A stretch of 64,000 bases of DNA, taken from CAWBRT01 sp963791145. GTDB taxonomy: Bacteria > Acidobacteriota > Terriglobia > Terriglobales > Acidobacteriaceae. Under the pieces are notes generated by a model. The model did not search any database, was not told where the DNA came from, and saw nothing but the letters and a program-made list of their open reading frames with translations. This document shows positions 27,129 to 36,416 of the stretch, in pieces. Every line of letters begins with the position of its first letter. The first letter of the stretch is position 1. Location: the NCBI GenBank assembly GCA_963791145.1, contig CAWBRT010000008.1, positions 62,001 through 126,000 on the forward strand, written 5' to 3'. Made by a program: the position numbers and the translations under genes.

Positions 27129-28175
27129 TTAGTTCCCATTACTTGCGGCAGGAACGAACACTGCCCGAGGCGTCGCCGCATCGCCTTCGTAAAGCCAAAG
27201 TGGAGCCGTTGCCAGGGGCGTGATCTGGAATGTCGCATTTCCCGAAAGAGGCACCAGCAAACTCGGGGTGCACTGGCATTGAGCTGAAATGACGGGCCCT
27301 TGCCCGGTGAGATTCACGCGCAACAGTTTCCCCGCCTGGTTTGCGATCAGCGCCCAGGCTCCATCCGACGAGCTGGCGACAGCGACGGGGGCCAGCACAC
27401 CGTCTGCGGCACCCGCGACGGGCAGCAGGCCGCCGCCAGTAGCAACGTTCTTAATGCTCCACACTGCGTTCTGGCCGGCGTCGGCAATCAACACGTCATT
27501 GCTCGAAGCAATGAACCGCATATCGCCGTAGCGCGCGATGTTCGCGACTTGATGAACCACACCGTTGCTGGAGACGGAAGAAATTGCGACTCCGGCAGCC
27601 CCATTGTCGAGAGCCAGCAGCAGCAACCCGGAATCGCTGACGCAGATGTTAGTGATCGATCCTTGTGGCGGTATCTGAATCTGCTGAAGTTGGGGTGAAG
27701 CAGGCAGCTGGGTGAAAACCAGCGCAGTTCGCTTATCGTCGGCGAATACGACGGCGGCGCTGCCGCCAGGGCTGAGCGCGACGTGCTGGTAAGCCGAGAA
27801 CGCCGCGGTCAAGGGCGCAGGCTGCCCACCCGGCAGAAGGGCTAAAGAGATATCACCCGTCCGGCTGGTCAGTAAGGCGTATCCGCCGCGCGCTGAAGCA
27901 ACAGCGGACGTGTACCCGCCAGAGTTGTAGGCCGGCGGTGCGAGATAGGCGGCGCCCGGTAAACCTTGTATGGGACGCAACCCCTGCGATACTGAGTCCC
28001 ATACATATCCCAGCACAACGCCGCTTACCTGTGTGCTGAGCTTGGCGCCTGTCAAGCAGAGGCCGCCGACGAGGATGCCCCACTGCCGCAAGCGAGCATC
28101 GTCAGCAGAAGCAAAAGCAAAGCGGCGAATAGACAACGCGATTGTAAGCGTGACCAAGCTTTGGGCTTCAATCAA
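27129..28175 (-). CDS. Hypothetical exported beta-propeller-like protein
   Basis: 348 residues, low in charge and rich in Ala, Gly and Ser. Repeating short strands of the form SPGGSAAVVFADDKRTALVF, SDSGLLLLALDNGAAGVAI, SSNDVLIADAGQNAVWSI and SSDGAWALIANQAGKLLRV resemble NHL/WD-like propeller blades. The N-terminus (VTLTIALSIRRFAFASA) could be a poor signal peptide. The start is uncertain. The stop lies 13 bases before the next minus-strand gene, so the three secreted-protein genes probably form one operon. No function can be assigned. Confidence 0.6.
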   Translation of the reverse strand: MIEAQSLVTLTIALSIRRFAFASADDARLRQWGILVGGLCLTGAKLSTQVSGVVLGYVWDSVSQGLRPIQGLPGAAYLAPPAYNSGGYTSAVASARGGYALLTSRTGDISLALLPGGQPAPLTAAFSAYQHVALSPGGSAAVVFADDKRTALVFTQLPASPQLQQIQIPPQGSITNICVSDSGLLLLALDNGAAGVAISSVSSNGVVHQVANIARYGDMRFIASSNDVLIADAGQNAVWSIKNVATGGGLLPVAGAADGVLAPVAVASSSDGAWALIANQAGKLLRVNLTGQGPVISAQCQCTPSLLVPLSGNATFQITPLATAPLWLYEGDAATPRAVFVPAASNGN

Positions 28176-28682
28176 ACTCCTCCGACCATCTGAGCGGGAG
28201 AATTGGAGCCCGGTGTGCGTCGACTCAACAAAGCGAGATCTTTACCGATTGCTCTTGTCCGACATCCCGCGTGTACTCTGAGGCAGGAGAGCGGCCCAGG
28301 GTTGCTCTCGCGAGATGCCGGCGAGCAACAATGTATTTTGCCTGAGTCGGGCGCCGGCAAAAGGAGAGACAACTCTCGTTTCCACGCAGCAATTGCCTAC
28401 TTATTGCCCCGGGAGTTTCATACGGAGACCTGCCTCTGGAGCAACCGGCAAATGTGGGCGATGCAACACCTCCGGGTGTTTGCGATTCCAATCGCGTACT
28501 TGGCCCAGCAGTGAAGCAGCCCGCTCTGGCGGGCCGAGTTCGAATTCCATTTGCAACTGTTTGGCGGAGTTCAGGAATAGAGTTCTTAGGCGCCATTCGC
28601 GGTGACGTGCTCCGGATCTGGAATCGGCCGAGCCGGGTCGTCTGCCTTATGTCTTAGCGCCGCGCCGGTAGAGGGCACGGCA
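28176..28682. other. Gene-free region with a run of stem-loops
   Basis: About 500 bases without a convincing gene, between divergent transcription units. Four perfect or near-perfect hairpins lie in it: 28301-28329 (GTTGCTC/GAGCAAC), 28336-28362 (TTTTGCC/GGCAAAA), 28364-28378 (GAGAG/CTCTC) and about 28459-28479 (GCAACACC/GGTGTTTGC with a bulge). The first three are consecutive, which suggests a structured leader or small RNA rather than chance. No known family is recognised. Confidence 0.4.
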
Positions 28683-30710
28683 ATGGCGGGCATAATGTTT
28701 CTGCAGTTCTACAAGCTTCGCGAACAGCCGTTCGGTGTTACTCCTGACCCGGGGTATCTCTATCTGAGCAGCACTCATAGGGAGGCCCTGGCATCGCTGG
28801 TAAATAGTGTCGAGTCGGGGGTTGGCTTCTCTGCGCTGGTAGCGCCGCCCGGAATGGGCAAGACTACCTTGCTCGTCCATCTTCTCAAACATTTTGAAGG
28901 TTCGGCTCAAGTCGGAATGGTGTTCGAGACGCAGTGTAATTCCCAGGAACTGCTGCAAAGTCTTGTAGAAGAGTTTGAGATTGATACAAAAGAAGCAAGC
29001 GGTGAAGATGCGCTCCCGCTGGCGCGCATCCATCGCTTCCTGGTCGACAACGCGCGTCTCGGGCGCCGGGTGCTGGTGGTCGTCGACGAGGCGCAAAATC
29101 TGCAAGTCCCGGTCTTGGAAACCTTGCGCCTGCTATCGAACTTCGAAACGGAAAAAGCCAAGCTGCTCCACATCGTACTGGCCGGGCAGCCACAACTCAC
29201 CCGCGAACTCGCGCGGCCCGAACTGGAACAGCTTCGTCAACGAGTGGCAATCTATTGCAAGCTGAACCCCTTCACTGCTGTCGAAACTGTGAAGTATGTC
29301 GCCCATCGCCTCCAGTGCGCCGGCTATCGAGGCGGCCCGCTCTTCACCCCGGAGGCACTCGGCATGCTGGCCATCAGCGGGCGCGGAATTCCGCGTGAGA
29401 TCAACCGGTTGTGCTTCAATGCGTTGTCGGTTGGCTTCAAACGGCGAAAGAGAGTTATCGATGCCGAGATCATGGGCCAAGCGGTCAACGAACTGCAGGA
29501 TGTGCGAAGCGAGGCAGATGCTTCAGAAAGAAAGGAAAACATCGGCGGCCTGCCACGCGGCGTGACGCCTCAGGATTTAGGCTTCATTTTTGCCCGCGCA
29601 ATGACAAGCCGGATGGGACCGGGGCCGCAGCAGCTTCGAGCCGCTTCCGATACCGCGATCCCCGGCGCCGCAGCAAATCGAGCCATAGCCGTCGGACGGA
29701 ACGCAAACAGGACGCCGCAATCGCCCACCGCTGAGCAATCCACAAAAACAGACTGGATGGGTGCTCTCACCTTGGCCGATCGACTGGCTGCGGCGCAACC
29801 GAAACGCGGGCTTAGCTCTGCGCTTAGGCTTTGCGGGCTGATCGCCGTTGCAGCCGTTGTGTTATGCGCAGCCCTGGTATGGTCAGGTGGTATTTCGTCC
29901 AGCATCTTCGGCGCCCGGGAACGTGCAATAAGGAAGGCGGAGCTTGATCGCGCGCTTTGGATTGACCGGCGGAACGCCTACGAACATAAAAACAATCCGG
30001 CTGACCTACAACTCGGCGATTCCGCCCCGGCAGCGGGAACGGGATTACAAGCCCTGGAACCGGACAGCAAGACAGAAACACTCGTGAAGGCAGCGAACGA
30101 GAATCATGCGGACCGCAATCGTGCAAAATTCCGTTCGGGCTCCGGAAACACAGGCGAAGCACGTGGTCTTAACCTTCGCCGAAGCGATCCCTCCTCCGCG
30201 GCTGCTCGGACAACGGGAGGGCAAGATGCAGCAGCACAAACACAGTCCCGGACGGATTCGGAAGGTGCCGGCGCCGGTCAATCGAGCCAGGCAGCTGCGC
30301 CGTCACCTGCAGCCGTAAGTCTAATGGCGGCCGCTGCTCCCTCGCTGCCGGCTTCTGTCGCCACGAATGGATTAGCTGAAGCTCCCAAGCCGGTTCCAAG
30401 TGCCCATCCGAACCTTTCCACAAATCACGCCGAAGCCACGGAGACGATAGTCGCTCCCAAGCTGCTCAAGCGCGTAAATCCAGTCTATCCGGAGGCGGCG
30501 CGAAGGCGGGGAATCAGCGGAAAGATCGTTCTCACGGCCCACATCAACACCTTGGGACAAGTCGAAGAGGTCTCTGCGATTTCGGGTAATCCGTTCCTGG
30601 CACAGGCGGCGATCGACGCCGTCCGGCAGTGGGTCTACAGCCCATTGTCGCGGAACGGGAAACCGCAGCCGAGCGACGAAACCATAGTCATGGGCTTTTC
30701 GCTGCGCTAA
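28683..30710 (+). CDS. ExeA/GspA-type AAA ATPase fused to a TonB C-terminal domain
   Basis: 675 residues. The N-terminal 270 residues are an ExeA-like AAA+ ATPase: FYKLREQPFGVTPDP, Walker A APPGMGKTTLL, Walker B RVLVVVDEAQNL, and ISGRGIPREINRLC as the sensor region. A disordered linker follows, then one membrane helix (LCGLIAVAAVVLCAALVWSGG, about residue 385), a long Ser/Ala/Gly-rich periplasmic stretch and a TonB-like C-terminus (KRVNPVYPEAARRRGISGKI, AAIDAVRQWVYSP). The fusion would couple cytosolic ATP use to an envelope-spanning TonB arm. ATG 28683 is chosen because the family begins near FLQFYKL. Confidence 0.85.
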   Translation: MAGIMFLQFYKLREQPFGVTPDPGYLYLSSTHREALASLVNSVESGVGFSALVAPPGMGKTTLLVHLLKHFEGSAQVGMVFETQCNSQELLQSLVEEFEIDTKEASGEDALPLARIHRFLVDNARLGRRVLVVVDEAQNLQVPVLETLRLLSNFETEKAKLLHIVLAGQPQLTRELARPELEQLRQRVAIYCKLNPFTAVETVKYVAHRLQCAGYRGGPLFTPEALGMLAISGRGIPREINRLCFNALSVGFKRRKRVIDAEIMGQAVNELQDVRSEADASERKENIGGLPRGVTPQDLGFIFARAMTSRMGPGPQQLRAASDTAIPGAAANRAIAVGRNANRTPQSPTAEQSTKTDWMGALTLADRLAAAQPKRGLSSALRLCGLIAVAAVVLCAALVWSGGISSSIFGARERAIRKAELDRALWIDRRNAYEHKNNPADLQLGDSAPAAGTGLQALEPDSKTETLVKAANENHADRNRAKFRSGSGNTGEARGLNLRRSDPSSAAARTTGGQDAAAQTQSRTDSEGAGAGQSSQAAAPSPAAVSLMAAAAPSLPASVATNGLAEAPKPVPSAHPNLSTNHAEATETIVAPKLLKRVNPVYPEAARRRGISGKIVLTAHINTLGQVEEVSAISGNPFLAQAAIDAVRQWVYSPLSRNGKPQPSDETIVMGFSLR

Positions 30711-32067
30711 CAGTACCTTGTGGCTCCGATACCGTGGTTGGCGCCATCAATGTAAATCCAGTCGAGGGTAGTCGCAGGGAAACCGCAGCACCGAGCAGGA
30801 GAAGTACCGCAGCGCTTCCGAAAGCAATCCAATGGGTACCGAATTGCTCGAAGCCCCAGCCGCCAAGCCATGTACTGATCATTCCAGCTACCTGATGTCC
30901 TAGATAGGCGGTGCCGTACAGGACACCGACCAAGCGGACGCCGTAGATGTCGGCGAGCAGGGCGGACGAAATCGCAATGCTACCGGCCCAGACCATTCCG
31001 GCGGCGGCGGTCGCGATATACAACTCCCCACGGGTGCCGACCAGAAGCAGCGCGAAGAAGCCAAGGCCTCGGATGAAGTAGATGGCGGCAAGAATATTCC
31101 TGCGAGGCATGCGATCCGACAATCGCCCCAGTATCAGCGTGCCGAGAATGGCGACGAAGCCGATCATCCCGATGCCGAGGGAGCTTGTCATGGCGTCGAA
31201 ACCATGATCCATCAGCATTGGCACGCCGTGGGCGCCCAGCAGATTCATGCTGAAACCGCAGGCAAACAGTCCGAGAGCAATCTTCAAGAATGGCGCAGTG
31301 CATACTGCCGCACTGAATCTGAGGCTTTCCCGTACCTTCGTCGTGGCTGCATTTTGGGCGCTGATTTGTTCGGGGAGCAGATCCGCATTCGGCGGAGCGT
31401 CATCGCGCATGATGAACAATGCCGCCGGTACGGTTATAACCGCAAACACAATGGCGAAGCCAACGAGCGTGGCTCGCCAGCGCAACCAATGGATGGATAA
31501 GGTCAACACCGGCGTCATCAGTGCGATGCCGGCCATGGAGCCGGTGGACAAGAAGAACAATGCCATGCCACGTTGGCGCGTGAACCAACGGCTGATGATG
31601 GGAGTAAGCGCAACTGGGCTGGCAAAACCGAGGCCGACCGACATCAGCACCCCGAAGGCCAGCAGGAAGCTGAGTGGCGTGCGGGCGACGACTGTCCAGA
31701 TCGTCGACACGATGACACATGCCGTCCCGAGCAAGAGTACGGAGCGGGTTCCGAGGCGCCCGACCAAGTATCCAGCCAAGGCCATGGCCAAGCCATAGCA
31801 CAGCACGCCGGTTCCGATGATACCGGCAAACAGGCTTCGGCTGAAGCCGAGGTCTCTGGATATGGGCAGGAAAAATGGCCCGATGCCCAGTCGCATACCG
31901 GCCGTGAGCAGGGTCAGCAGAGTGGCGGCGGCAACAATATTCCAGCCGAAGTACCAGCATTGCACAGCCCCTCTGTGCAGTGACTTGATATTGGGACAAT
32001 CCAAATAGACCATCCCATGACAGTCACAGACAGACTTCTCAACTTGACCACTCAAGCTACCCTCCAT
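30688..32067 (-). CDS. MFS transporter (oxalate/formate antiporter-like group)
   Basis: A 459-residue, 12-helix type transporter. TM1 YFGWNIVAAATLLTLLTAGMRLGIGPF, ALAGYLVGRLGTRSVLLLG (motif A) and LGRLSDRMPRRNI in the second half are typical of the group that includes monocarboxylate and oxalate/formate carriers. The substrate is unknown. Its stop overlaps the convergent ExeA-TonB gene by 23 bases. ATG 32067 gives a 40-residue hydrophilic N-terminus. ATG 32013 is an alternative. Confidence 0.85.
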   Translation of the reverse strand: MEGSLSGQVEKSVCDCHGMVYLDCPNIKSLHRGAVQCWYFGWNIVAAATLLTLLTAGMRLGIGPFFLPISRDLGFSRSLFAGIIGTGVLCYGLAMALAGYLVGRLGTRSVLLLGTACVIVSTIWTVVARTPLSFLLAFGVLMSVGLGFASPVALTPIISRWFTRQRGMALFFLSTGSMAGIALMTPVLTLSIHWLRWRATLVGFAIVFAVITVPAALFIMRDDAPPNADLLPEQISAQNAATTKVRESLRFSAAVCTAPFLKIALGLFACGFSMNLLGAHGVPMLMDHGFDAMTSSLGIGMIGFVAILGTLILGRLSDRMPRRNILAAIYFIRGLGFFALLLVGTRGELYIATAAAGMVWAGSIAISSALLADIYGVRLVGVLYGTAYLGHQVAGMISTWLGGWGFEQFGTHWIAFGSAAVLLLLGAAVSLRLPSTGFTLMAPTTVSEPQGTVSAAKSP

Positions 32068-32862
32068 CGGAGAACAACCCCCACTTGTCCATGGGCACCG
32101 TAACGATCCAACGCTGCATGAGGATATTCTCAGAGTACATGCATTGCACAGTCAAGGTAAGTGTCGGTAAATAGCTTTCTTACCAATGACACGGTTCCTA
32201 AGTCGGCTTTGAGAAGATCACCCGATTGTGAACGGCAGACTTCGACGCGCATGGTCTTCCGGCGGAGAGCAAACTGTATATTTAGTTCGCATCTCCAGCC
32301 GAGCTGGCAGAAGTCGGATGCCCGTAGTCGGAAGTGCAGCATCACACGTTGCCAGGAAGGAAGATGCCACGCTCGGCTGGATTGTAACTTGTGAATTGGA
32401 GGACATCCGTTCCCATCCGCACCTGATATTCCGTCTTTTCGCCGAGAACATTCGGAAAATAATCGTACCGAGGATTCCCGCGCCCGAAACTTCCGGAATC
32501 AAAGAGCTTCCACTCATGCGCCTCGCCACATCGCGAAACTTTCCGTCTGTCGCTTATTTCGCGTGAGATTGCTGCAGGGGTTTCCGGGTTATTCCCGAAA
32601 CTTCGAGCCCGATCAGAACCAATTTGAGGGAACCCACCGTCCGGCTCAGGGCCTTGTTGTCGGCCCAGGCACATCCGGGAGTGATGCTCGTCACAGACAG
32701 TCTGACCGGCATAGAAGCTAAATACTAGCCTCAGTAAACGGCAGAGACTAGAGAAGCCGTCCAAGAAGTTGCTTCCACGCAGATTGAGGTGTGGGAGTGT
32801 CTTTTTGGACGGCTTTTCCTTTTGCCACGACTTCACTGACTGGTGCAGTCAGACGGGACACG
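32068..32862. other. Gene-free region before glpD with a terminator-like hairpin
   Basis: About 800 bases with several open frames but none recognised. The longest minus-strand frame (32342-32836) has no family landmark. A long-range hairpin at 32754-32815 is described separately. The divergent promoters for the MFS gene and glpD must lie here. Confidence 0.45.
32754..32815 (+). terminator. Terminator- or attenuator-like hairpin upstream of glpD
   Basis: AAGCCGTCCAA (32754-32764) and TTGGACGGCTT (32805-32815) form a perfect 11-bp stem enclosing 40 bases that can pair again (CTTCCAC with GTGTGGGAG). TTTTCCTTTT follows the stem. It ends 47 bases before the glpD start, so it could attenuate glpD or end a small RNA. 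Confidence 0.5.
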
Positions 32863-34524
32863 ATGAAGAGCCGAACCGAGACGTCAGCTGGCATAAAGCG
32901 AACGACATTCGACTTGTGCGTGATTGGTGGAGGGGCCACTGGAGCGGGTTGCGCGCTCGATGCCAGGCTGCGCGGGCTGAAGACGGTTCTTGTGGATGCC
33001 GGAGATTTCGCTTCGGGAAGCTCCAGTGCTTCTACCAAGCTTGTGCATGGCGGAGTGCGATACCTGCAGCAAGCTGTCAGCAAACTTGATTTTGGCCAGT
33101 ACCGCGTCGTAAGACGGGCACTGCGGGAACGCAAGACGATGTTGGATAACGCGCCTCACCTTGCGCATCCCCTGGAGCTGGTTGTTCCGTGCTTCAACCG
33201 GCGCGACCTGTACTACTTCCGGGCGGGCATGAAAATCTATGACTGGATGTCAGGCAAGGGCATGCTGTCCCCAAGTCACTGCCTGTCTGCCCAGCAAGCC
33301 GCCGCGCGCGTGCCGCGACTCGATGCTTCCCGGTTGGCGGGTGCAATAACTTTCTTCGACGGACAGTTTGACGATGCAAGGTATGGCATCGAGCTGATCA
33401 AGACTTTTGCTCAAGCAGGCGGATTGGCAGTCAACTATGCGCGTGTCGTCAGTTTTCAGAAAACCTCCGATGGCAAATTAATCGCAGCGGAAATCGAGGA
33501 CTGTATATCGCACGAACATTTCACCGTGCGAGCTGCAGCCTTCGTCAATGCGACAGGGCCCTTCTCCGACCAGATTCGTGAGCTTGCCAGCCCCGGCGTC
33601 CATAGGCGGCTGCGGCTTAGCAAAGGCGTTCACATTCTCCTGCCTCTCGACGAAGGATTTAAGACAGATGCCCTGTTGATTCCGAAGACCGACGATGGCC
33701 GGGTGATTTTTGCTATCCCCTGGCTCGGCCGATTGCTGGTGGGAACTACCGAGGACGAAGCCACGCTGAACGGAGAGTTGATCGTCACCCGCGAGGATGT
33801 GGACTACCTGCTTCGGCATCTGAATTCTTACCTTGCTAAGCCTTTTACCGCGGATCAAGTGGTTAGCGCGATGGCGGGATTGCGACCGCTGGTCAGCCAT
33901 GGAGACCAGGGCAATACGCAAAGCCTGATCCGAGACCATGAAGTGGAAGTCAATGCCGGTAGCGGATTGATCAGCATACTCGGCGGTAAATGGACAACCT
34001 ACCGGGCGATGGCAGAGGATACGGTGAACACCGTCCAACGCCAGTTGGGCCTGCCGGTTTCAGGCTGCCTGACGCAGAAATACCCTCTTTGCGGAGCCCT
34101 GTTGCGGGACCAGGCTCTATGGGAACGCATGACCGCCAATTTGGGCATCTCGGTCGAAACGTTTCGACATCTCGTGGAAAAATTCGGCGCCGATCTGTGC
34201 CGGGTGCTCGAACTGGCGGGGAATGACCGTGGCCTGGTCGCGCCGATTGCGCCCGGAGCACCGGGAATCCAGGCAGAGATCGTTTACAGCATCCGTTATG
34301 AAATGGCCATGTCCATCGAGGACGTTCTTGCTCGACGGATTGGATTGCAGTGGTTCTCCTGGGAATCCGCAATTGCCGCTGCGCCCGTCGTCGGCGCACA
34401 CTTCGCCCGCGAGTGTGGATGGACATCGGGCCAGGTACAGCAGGCGGTTCGCGACTACCAGCACAAACTTGCTCGGATGATGGCTCACGCTAGGTTGGGA
34501 TCCGAGTGCTCGTTGACGGTGTAA
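32863..34524 (+). CDS. glpD: Aerobic-type glycerol-3-phosphate dehydrogenase (FAD)
   Basis: A 553-residue flavoenzyme that oxidises glycerol-3-phosphate to DHAP and passes electrons to quinones at the inner membrane. The FAD dinucleotide motif CVIGGGATGAGCALDARLRG is at residue 20, followed by the GlpD signature DFASGSSSASTKLVHGGVRYLQ, then RLSKGVHILLP, the GTTEDEA loop and GGKWTTYRAMAED. The C-terminal GlpD domain follows. ATG 32863 is chosen because upstream sequence belongs to the hairpin region. DHAP links it to the aldolase at 3.7-4.6 kb only in metabolism, not in position. Confidence 0.93.
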   Translation: MKSRTETSAGIKRTTFDLCVIGGGATGAGCALDARLRGLKTVLVDAGDFASGSSSASTKLVHGGVRYLQQAVSKLDFGQYRVVRRALRERKTMLDNAPHLAHPLELVVPCFNRRDLYYFRAGMKIYDWMSGKGMLSPSHCLSAQQAAARVPRLDASRLAGAITFFDGQFDDARYGIELIKTFAQAGGLAVNYARVVSFQKTSDGKLIAAEIEDCISHEHFTVRAAAFVNATGPFSDQIRELASPGVHRRLRLSKGVHILLPLDEGFKTDALLIPKTDDGRVIFAIPWLGRLLVGTTEDEATLNGELIVTREDVDYLLRHLNSYLAKPFTADQVVSAMAGLRPLVSHGDQGNTQSLIRDHEVEVNAGSGLISILGGKWTTYRAMAEDTVNTVQRQLGLPVSGCLTQKYPLCGALLRDQALWERMTANLGISVETFRHLVEKFGADLCRVLELAGNDRGLVAPIAPGAPGIQAEIVYSIRYEMAMSIEDVLARRIGLQWFSWESAIAAAPVVGAHFARECGWTSGQVQQAVRDYQHKLARMMAHARLGSECSLTV

Positions 34525-35777
34525 AGGTGAACGTGCCTTCTTCTCCGCATTTGTTTCCACCGGCTGAAATCGCCACAAAACTCGTCATAGCCCTGGGTAT
34601 TGGTACGCTCGTTGGGCTAGAACGCGAATGGGCACAGAAGGATATTGGCGTACGCACTTTCGCAATTACTTCAGTTTTTGGAATGCTTTGCGCACTGCTA
34701 GGCAGGGAATTTGAACTGCTCGCCATCGTCGGCACCTTCTTGTTAGTCATCTACATCAACCTCAGGGGAGTACTCGCCAGCCGGTCACTGGAAATTACCA
34801 CCTCGGTCGCTTTGATGGTAGTCGTTCTACTGGGAATCCTGGCGGGCGAGGGACACACTTTTACGCCAATTGCCTCGGCCATCATCGTGACCATGTTGCT
34901 GGCATGGAAGAGCGAGTTGACTCGCTTTGCCGGTGGACTGACGCCACAGGAAATTCGCAGCGCCGTTCTGCTTGGGCTGCTGGGATTGGTGATCTATCCC
35001 GTGTTGCCAAACCGCTTCGTCGACCCGTGGCAGCTGTTCAATCCACGACAGGCATGGGTGGTTGTTGTCTTGCTGGCGGGCTTCGGATTCGTGAACTACG
35101 TGTTACTGCGGGTCTACAGCAACCAGGGCCTGTATTACGCTGCCGCACTCGGCGGGTTGGTTAATAGTACGGCCGCGGTCGCGGAGTTGGCGCGTTTCTT
35201 CCGCCCCGCGCAAGGAGAGTCGATCACACATGCGCTCGGAGTTCTACTGTTCCCGCGTATTCCGATGTTCCTCAGGAACATCGCGGTGTTGCTGATTTTT
35301 GCGCCGGCGGCGGCCCGCACAGCCGCCTGGCCTCTGTTGTGCATGACCGTGGCATTGGTGATAGTGGTTTGGAGGGGGGCGAGAAAGAACAAAACGCCCG
35401 TGCAACAACTGAAGCTGTCGTCCCCTATTTCCCTGCGCCGCGTGCTCATGATGGCTGCGGTGTTTGTGTGCATTCAAGTCCTGAGCGCGCTGGCGGAGCG
35501 GCACGTCGGCCATCTCGGTTTTCTGGCAGTCAGCTTCTTTGGCGGGCTCGTAAGTAGTGCCAGCACAACCGCAAGCGCCGCACTTCTGGCAGTAGATGGG
35601 AAAATTACGCCGAGTTTAGCAGGTGCCGCGGCCGTACTCGCATCGGTATCCAGTTCGCTGGTCTGTCTGCCTTTGATTTACCAGCAGACACGGCATAAGG
35701 CTCTGGCCCGTGCTTCCACTCTCATTTCCGTGGTGGTCGTGCTGCTCGGCTTGGGCGTTTTGGCTGCTTTGCGCTGA
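34506..35777 (+). CDS. MgtC/SapB-DUF4010 membrane protein
   Basis: A 423-residue integral membrane protein. The N-terminal 130 residues are an MgtC/SapB domain (LVIALGIGTLVGLEREW, GVRTFAITSVFGMLCALLG). The remainder is the DUF4010 module (LGGLVNSTAAVAELARFFRP, LSFFGGLVSSASTTASAALLA-like end). The precise function is unknown, and MgtC relatives affect Mg or phosphate homeostasis. The start is GTG 34506 (overlapping the glpD stop by 19 bases) or GTG 34527. Overlap suggests an operon with glpD. Confidence 0.8.
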   Translation: MLVDGVKVNVPSSPHLFPPAEIATKLVIALGIGTLVGLEREWAQKDIGVRTFAITSVFGMLCALLGREFELLAIVGTFLLVIYINLRGVLASRSLEITTSVALMVVVLLGILAGEGHTFTPIASAIIVTMLLAWKSELTRFAGGLTPQEIRSAVLLGLLGLVIYPVLPNRFVDPWQLFNPRQAWVVVVLLAGFGFVNYVLLRVYSNQGLYYAAALGGLVNSTAAVAELARFFRPAQGESITHALGVLLFPRIPMFLRNIAVLLIFAPAAARTAAWPLLCMTVALVIVVWRGARKNKTPVQQLKLSSPISLRRVLMMAAVFVCIQVLSALAERHVGHLGFLAVSFFGGLVSSASTTASAALLAVDGKITPSLAGAAAVLASVSSSLVCLPLIYQQTRHKALARASTLISVVVVLLGLGVLAALR

Positions 35778-35921
35778 AGTGAGCTAAGTGGGCAGCACGG
35801 TTCGCATACTTACTGGAATCGACTATTCAGAGGAATGGCCCGGAAATAAGATGTTAAACGAGGTTTGTTGTGGCGTACTGCGCAGTTGATGGAGTGCATG
35901 CGCTGAGTCAGGGAACTGGTG

Positions 35922-36080
35922 CTAATGTTGCCTGCCGGAACTGGGAGTTCCATTCCCCTGTGTTGTTGAGCCGTCCAGAATCGCGACCGTCCCTGTCGGC
36001 GTCCCGCCCGAGCTTGTCACCGTGGCCTGAATGTCGCGATTCGCCGACGCGAGTAGAACCCGCAGTCTTGGTTGATCAGG
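35922..36080 (-). pseudogene. Remnant of an Ig-like repeat protein
   Basis: The minus-strand translation contains ANRDIQATVTSSGGTPTGTV and AILDGSTTQGNG, a familiar fragment of bacterial Ig-like domains. It has no start, signal peptide or full domain. It overlaps the 3' end of the UxaA small-subunit gene by a few bases. The rest of 35778-36075 holds nothing recognisable. Confidence 0.55.
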
Positions 36081-36393
36081 ACCTGCTTTGCTTGTCTCCG
36101 CGGCCGCGGCGGCTTTCCAGATTGTGAACATGGACATGCTCTCCCGGCCTGATTTCCCGGGTCGCGACGCCGATCACTTCGCCGTATTTGAGGATAGGTT
36201 CACCGTGCTGGATATTGCGGATCGCGAACTTATGTGCGAAAGGGATTCGCTCGGCAACCCTGACTGCCATCTTCTCTCCGCTGGCGTCAACATCGACCTC
36301 CGCGCCGGGCTCGACGTTCTCGAGGACCGTGCAGACGTTATCGATCGGTTTCATGACAATTGCCCTGAGCTTGGTCACTTCGCTTCCCTCCAT
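36076..36393 (-). CDS. UxaA-family small subunit (SAF domain), SuyA-like
   Basis: About 105 residues forming one SAF-type domain: a lead strand RAIVMKPIDNVCTVLENVEPGAEVDV, then RIPFAHKFAIRNIQHGEPILKYGEVIG and GEHVHVHNLE. It corresponds to the N-terminal domain of altronate/galactarate dehydratases encoded as its own gene, and follows the large-subunit gene by 23 bases. Size and split match (2R)-sulfolactate sulfo-lyase subunit A, but two-subunit UxaA dehydratases for sugar acids look the same. The tail is Arg/Ser-rich and may be read-on sequence. Confidence 0.75.
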   Translation of the reverse strand: MEGSEVTKLRAIVMKPIDNVCTVLENVEPGAEVDVDASGEKMAVRVAERIPFAHKFAIRNIQHGEPILKYGEVIGVATREIRPGEHVHVHNLESRRGRGDKQSRS

Positions 36394-36416
36394 CGCGCAT
36401 TTCGCGGTTCTGCTGA

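Noticed and set aside
32342..32836. Minus-strand frame of 164 codons upstream of glpD
   Set aside because: No family landmark, it runs through the hairpin region, and no ribosome site supports it.
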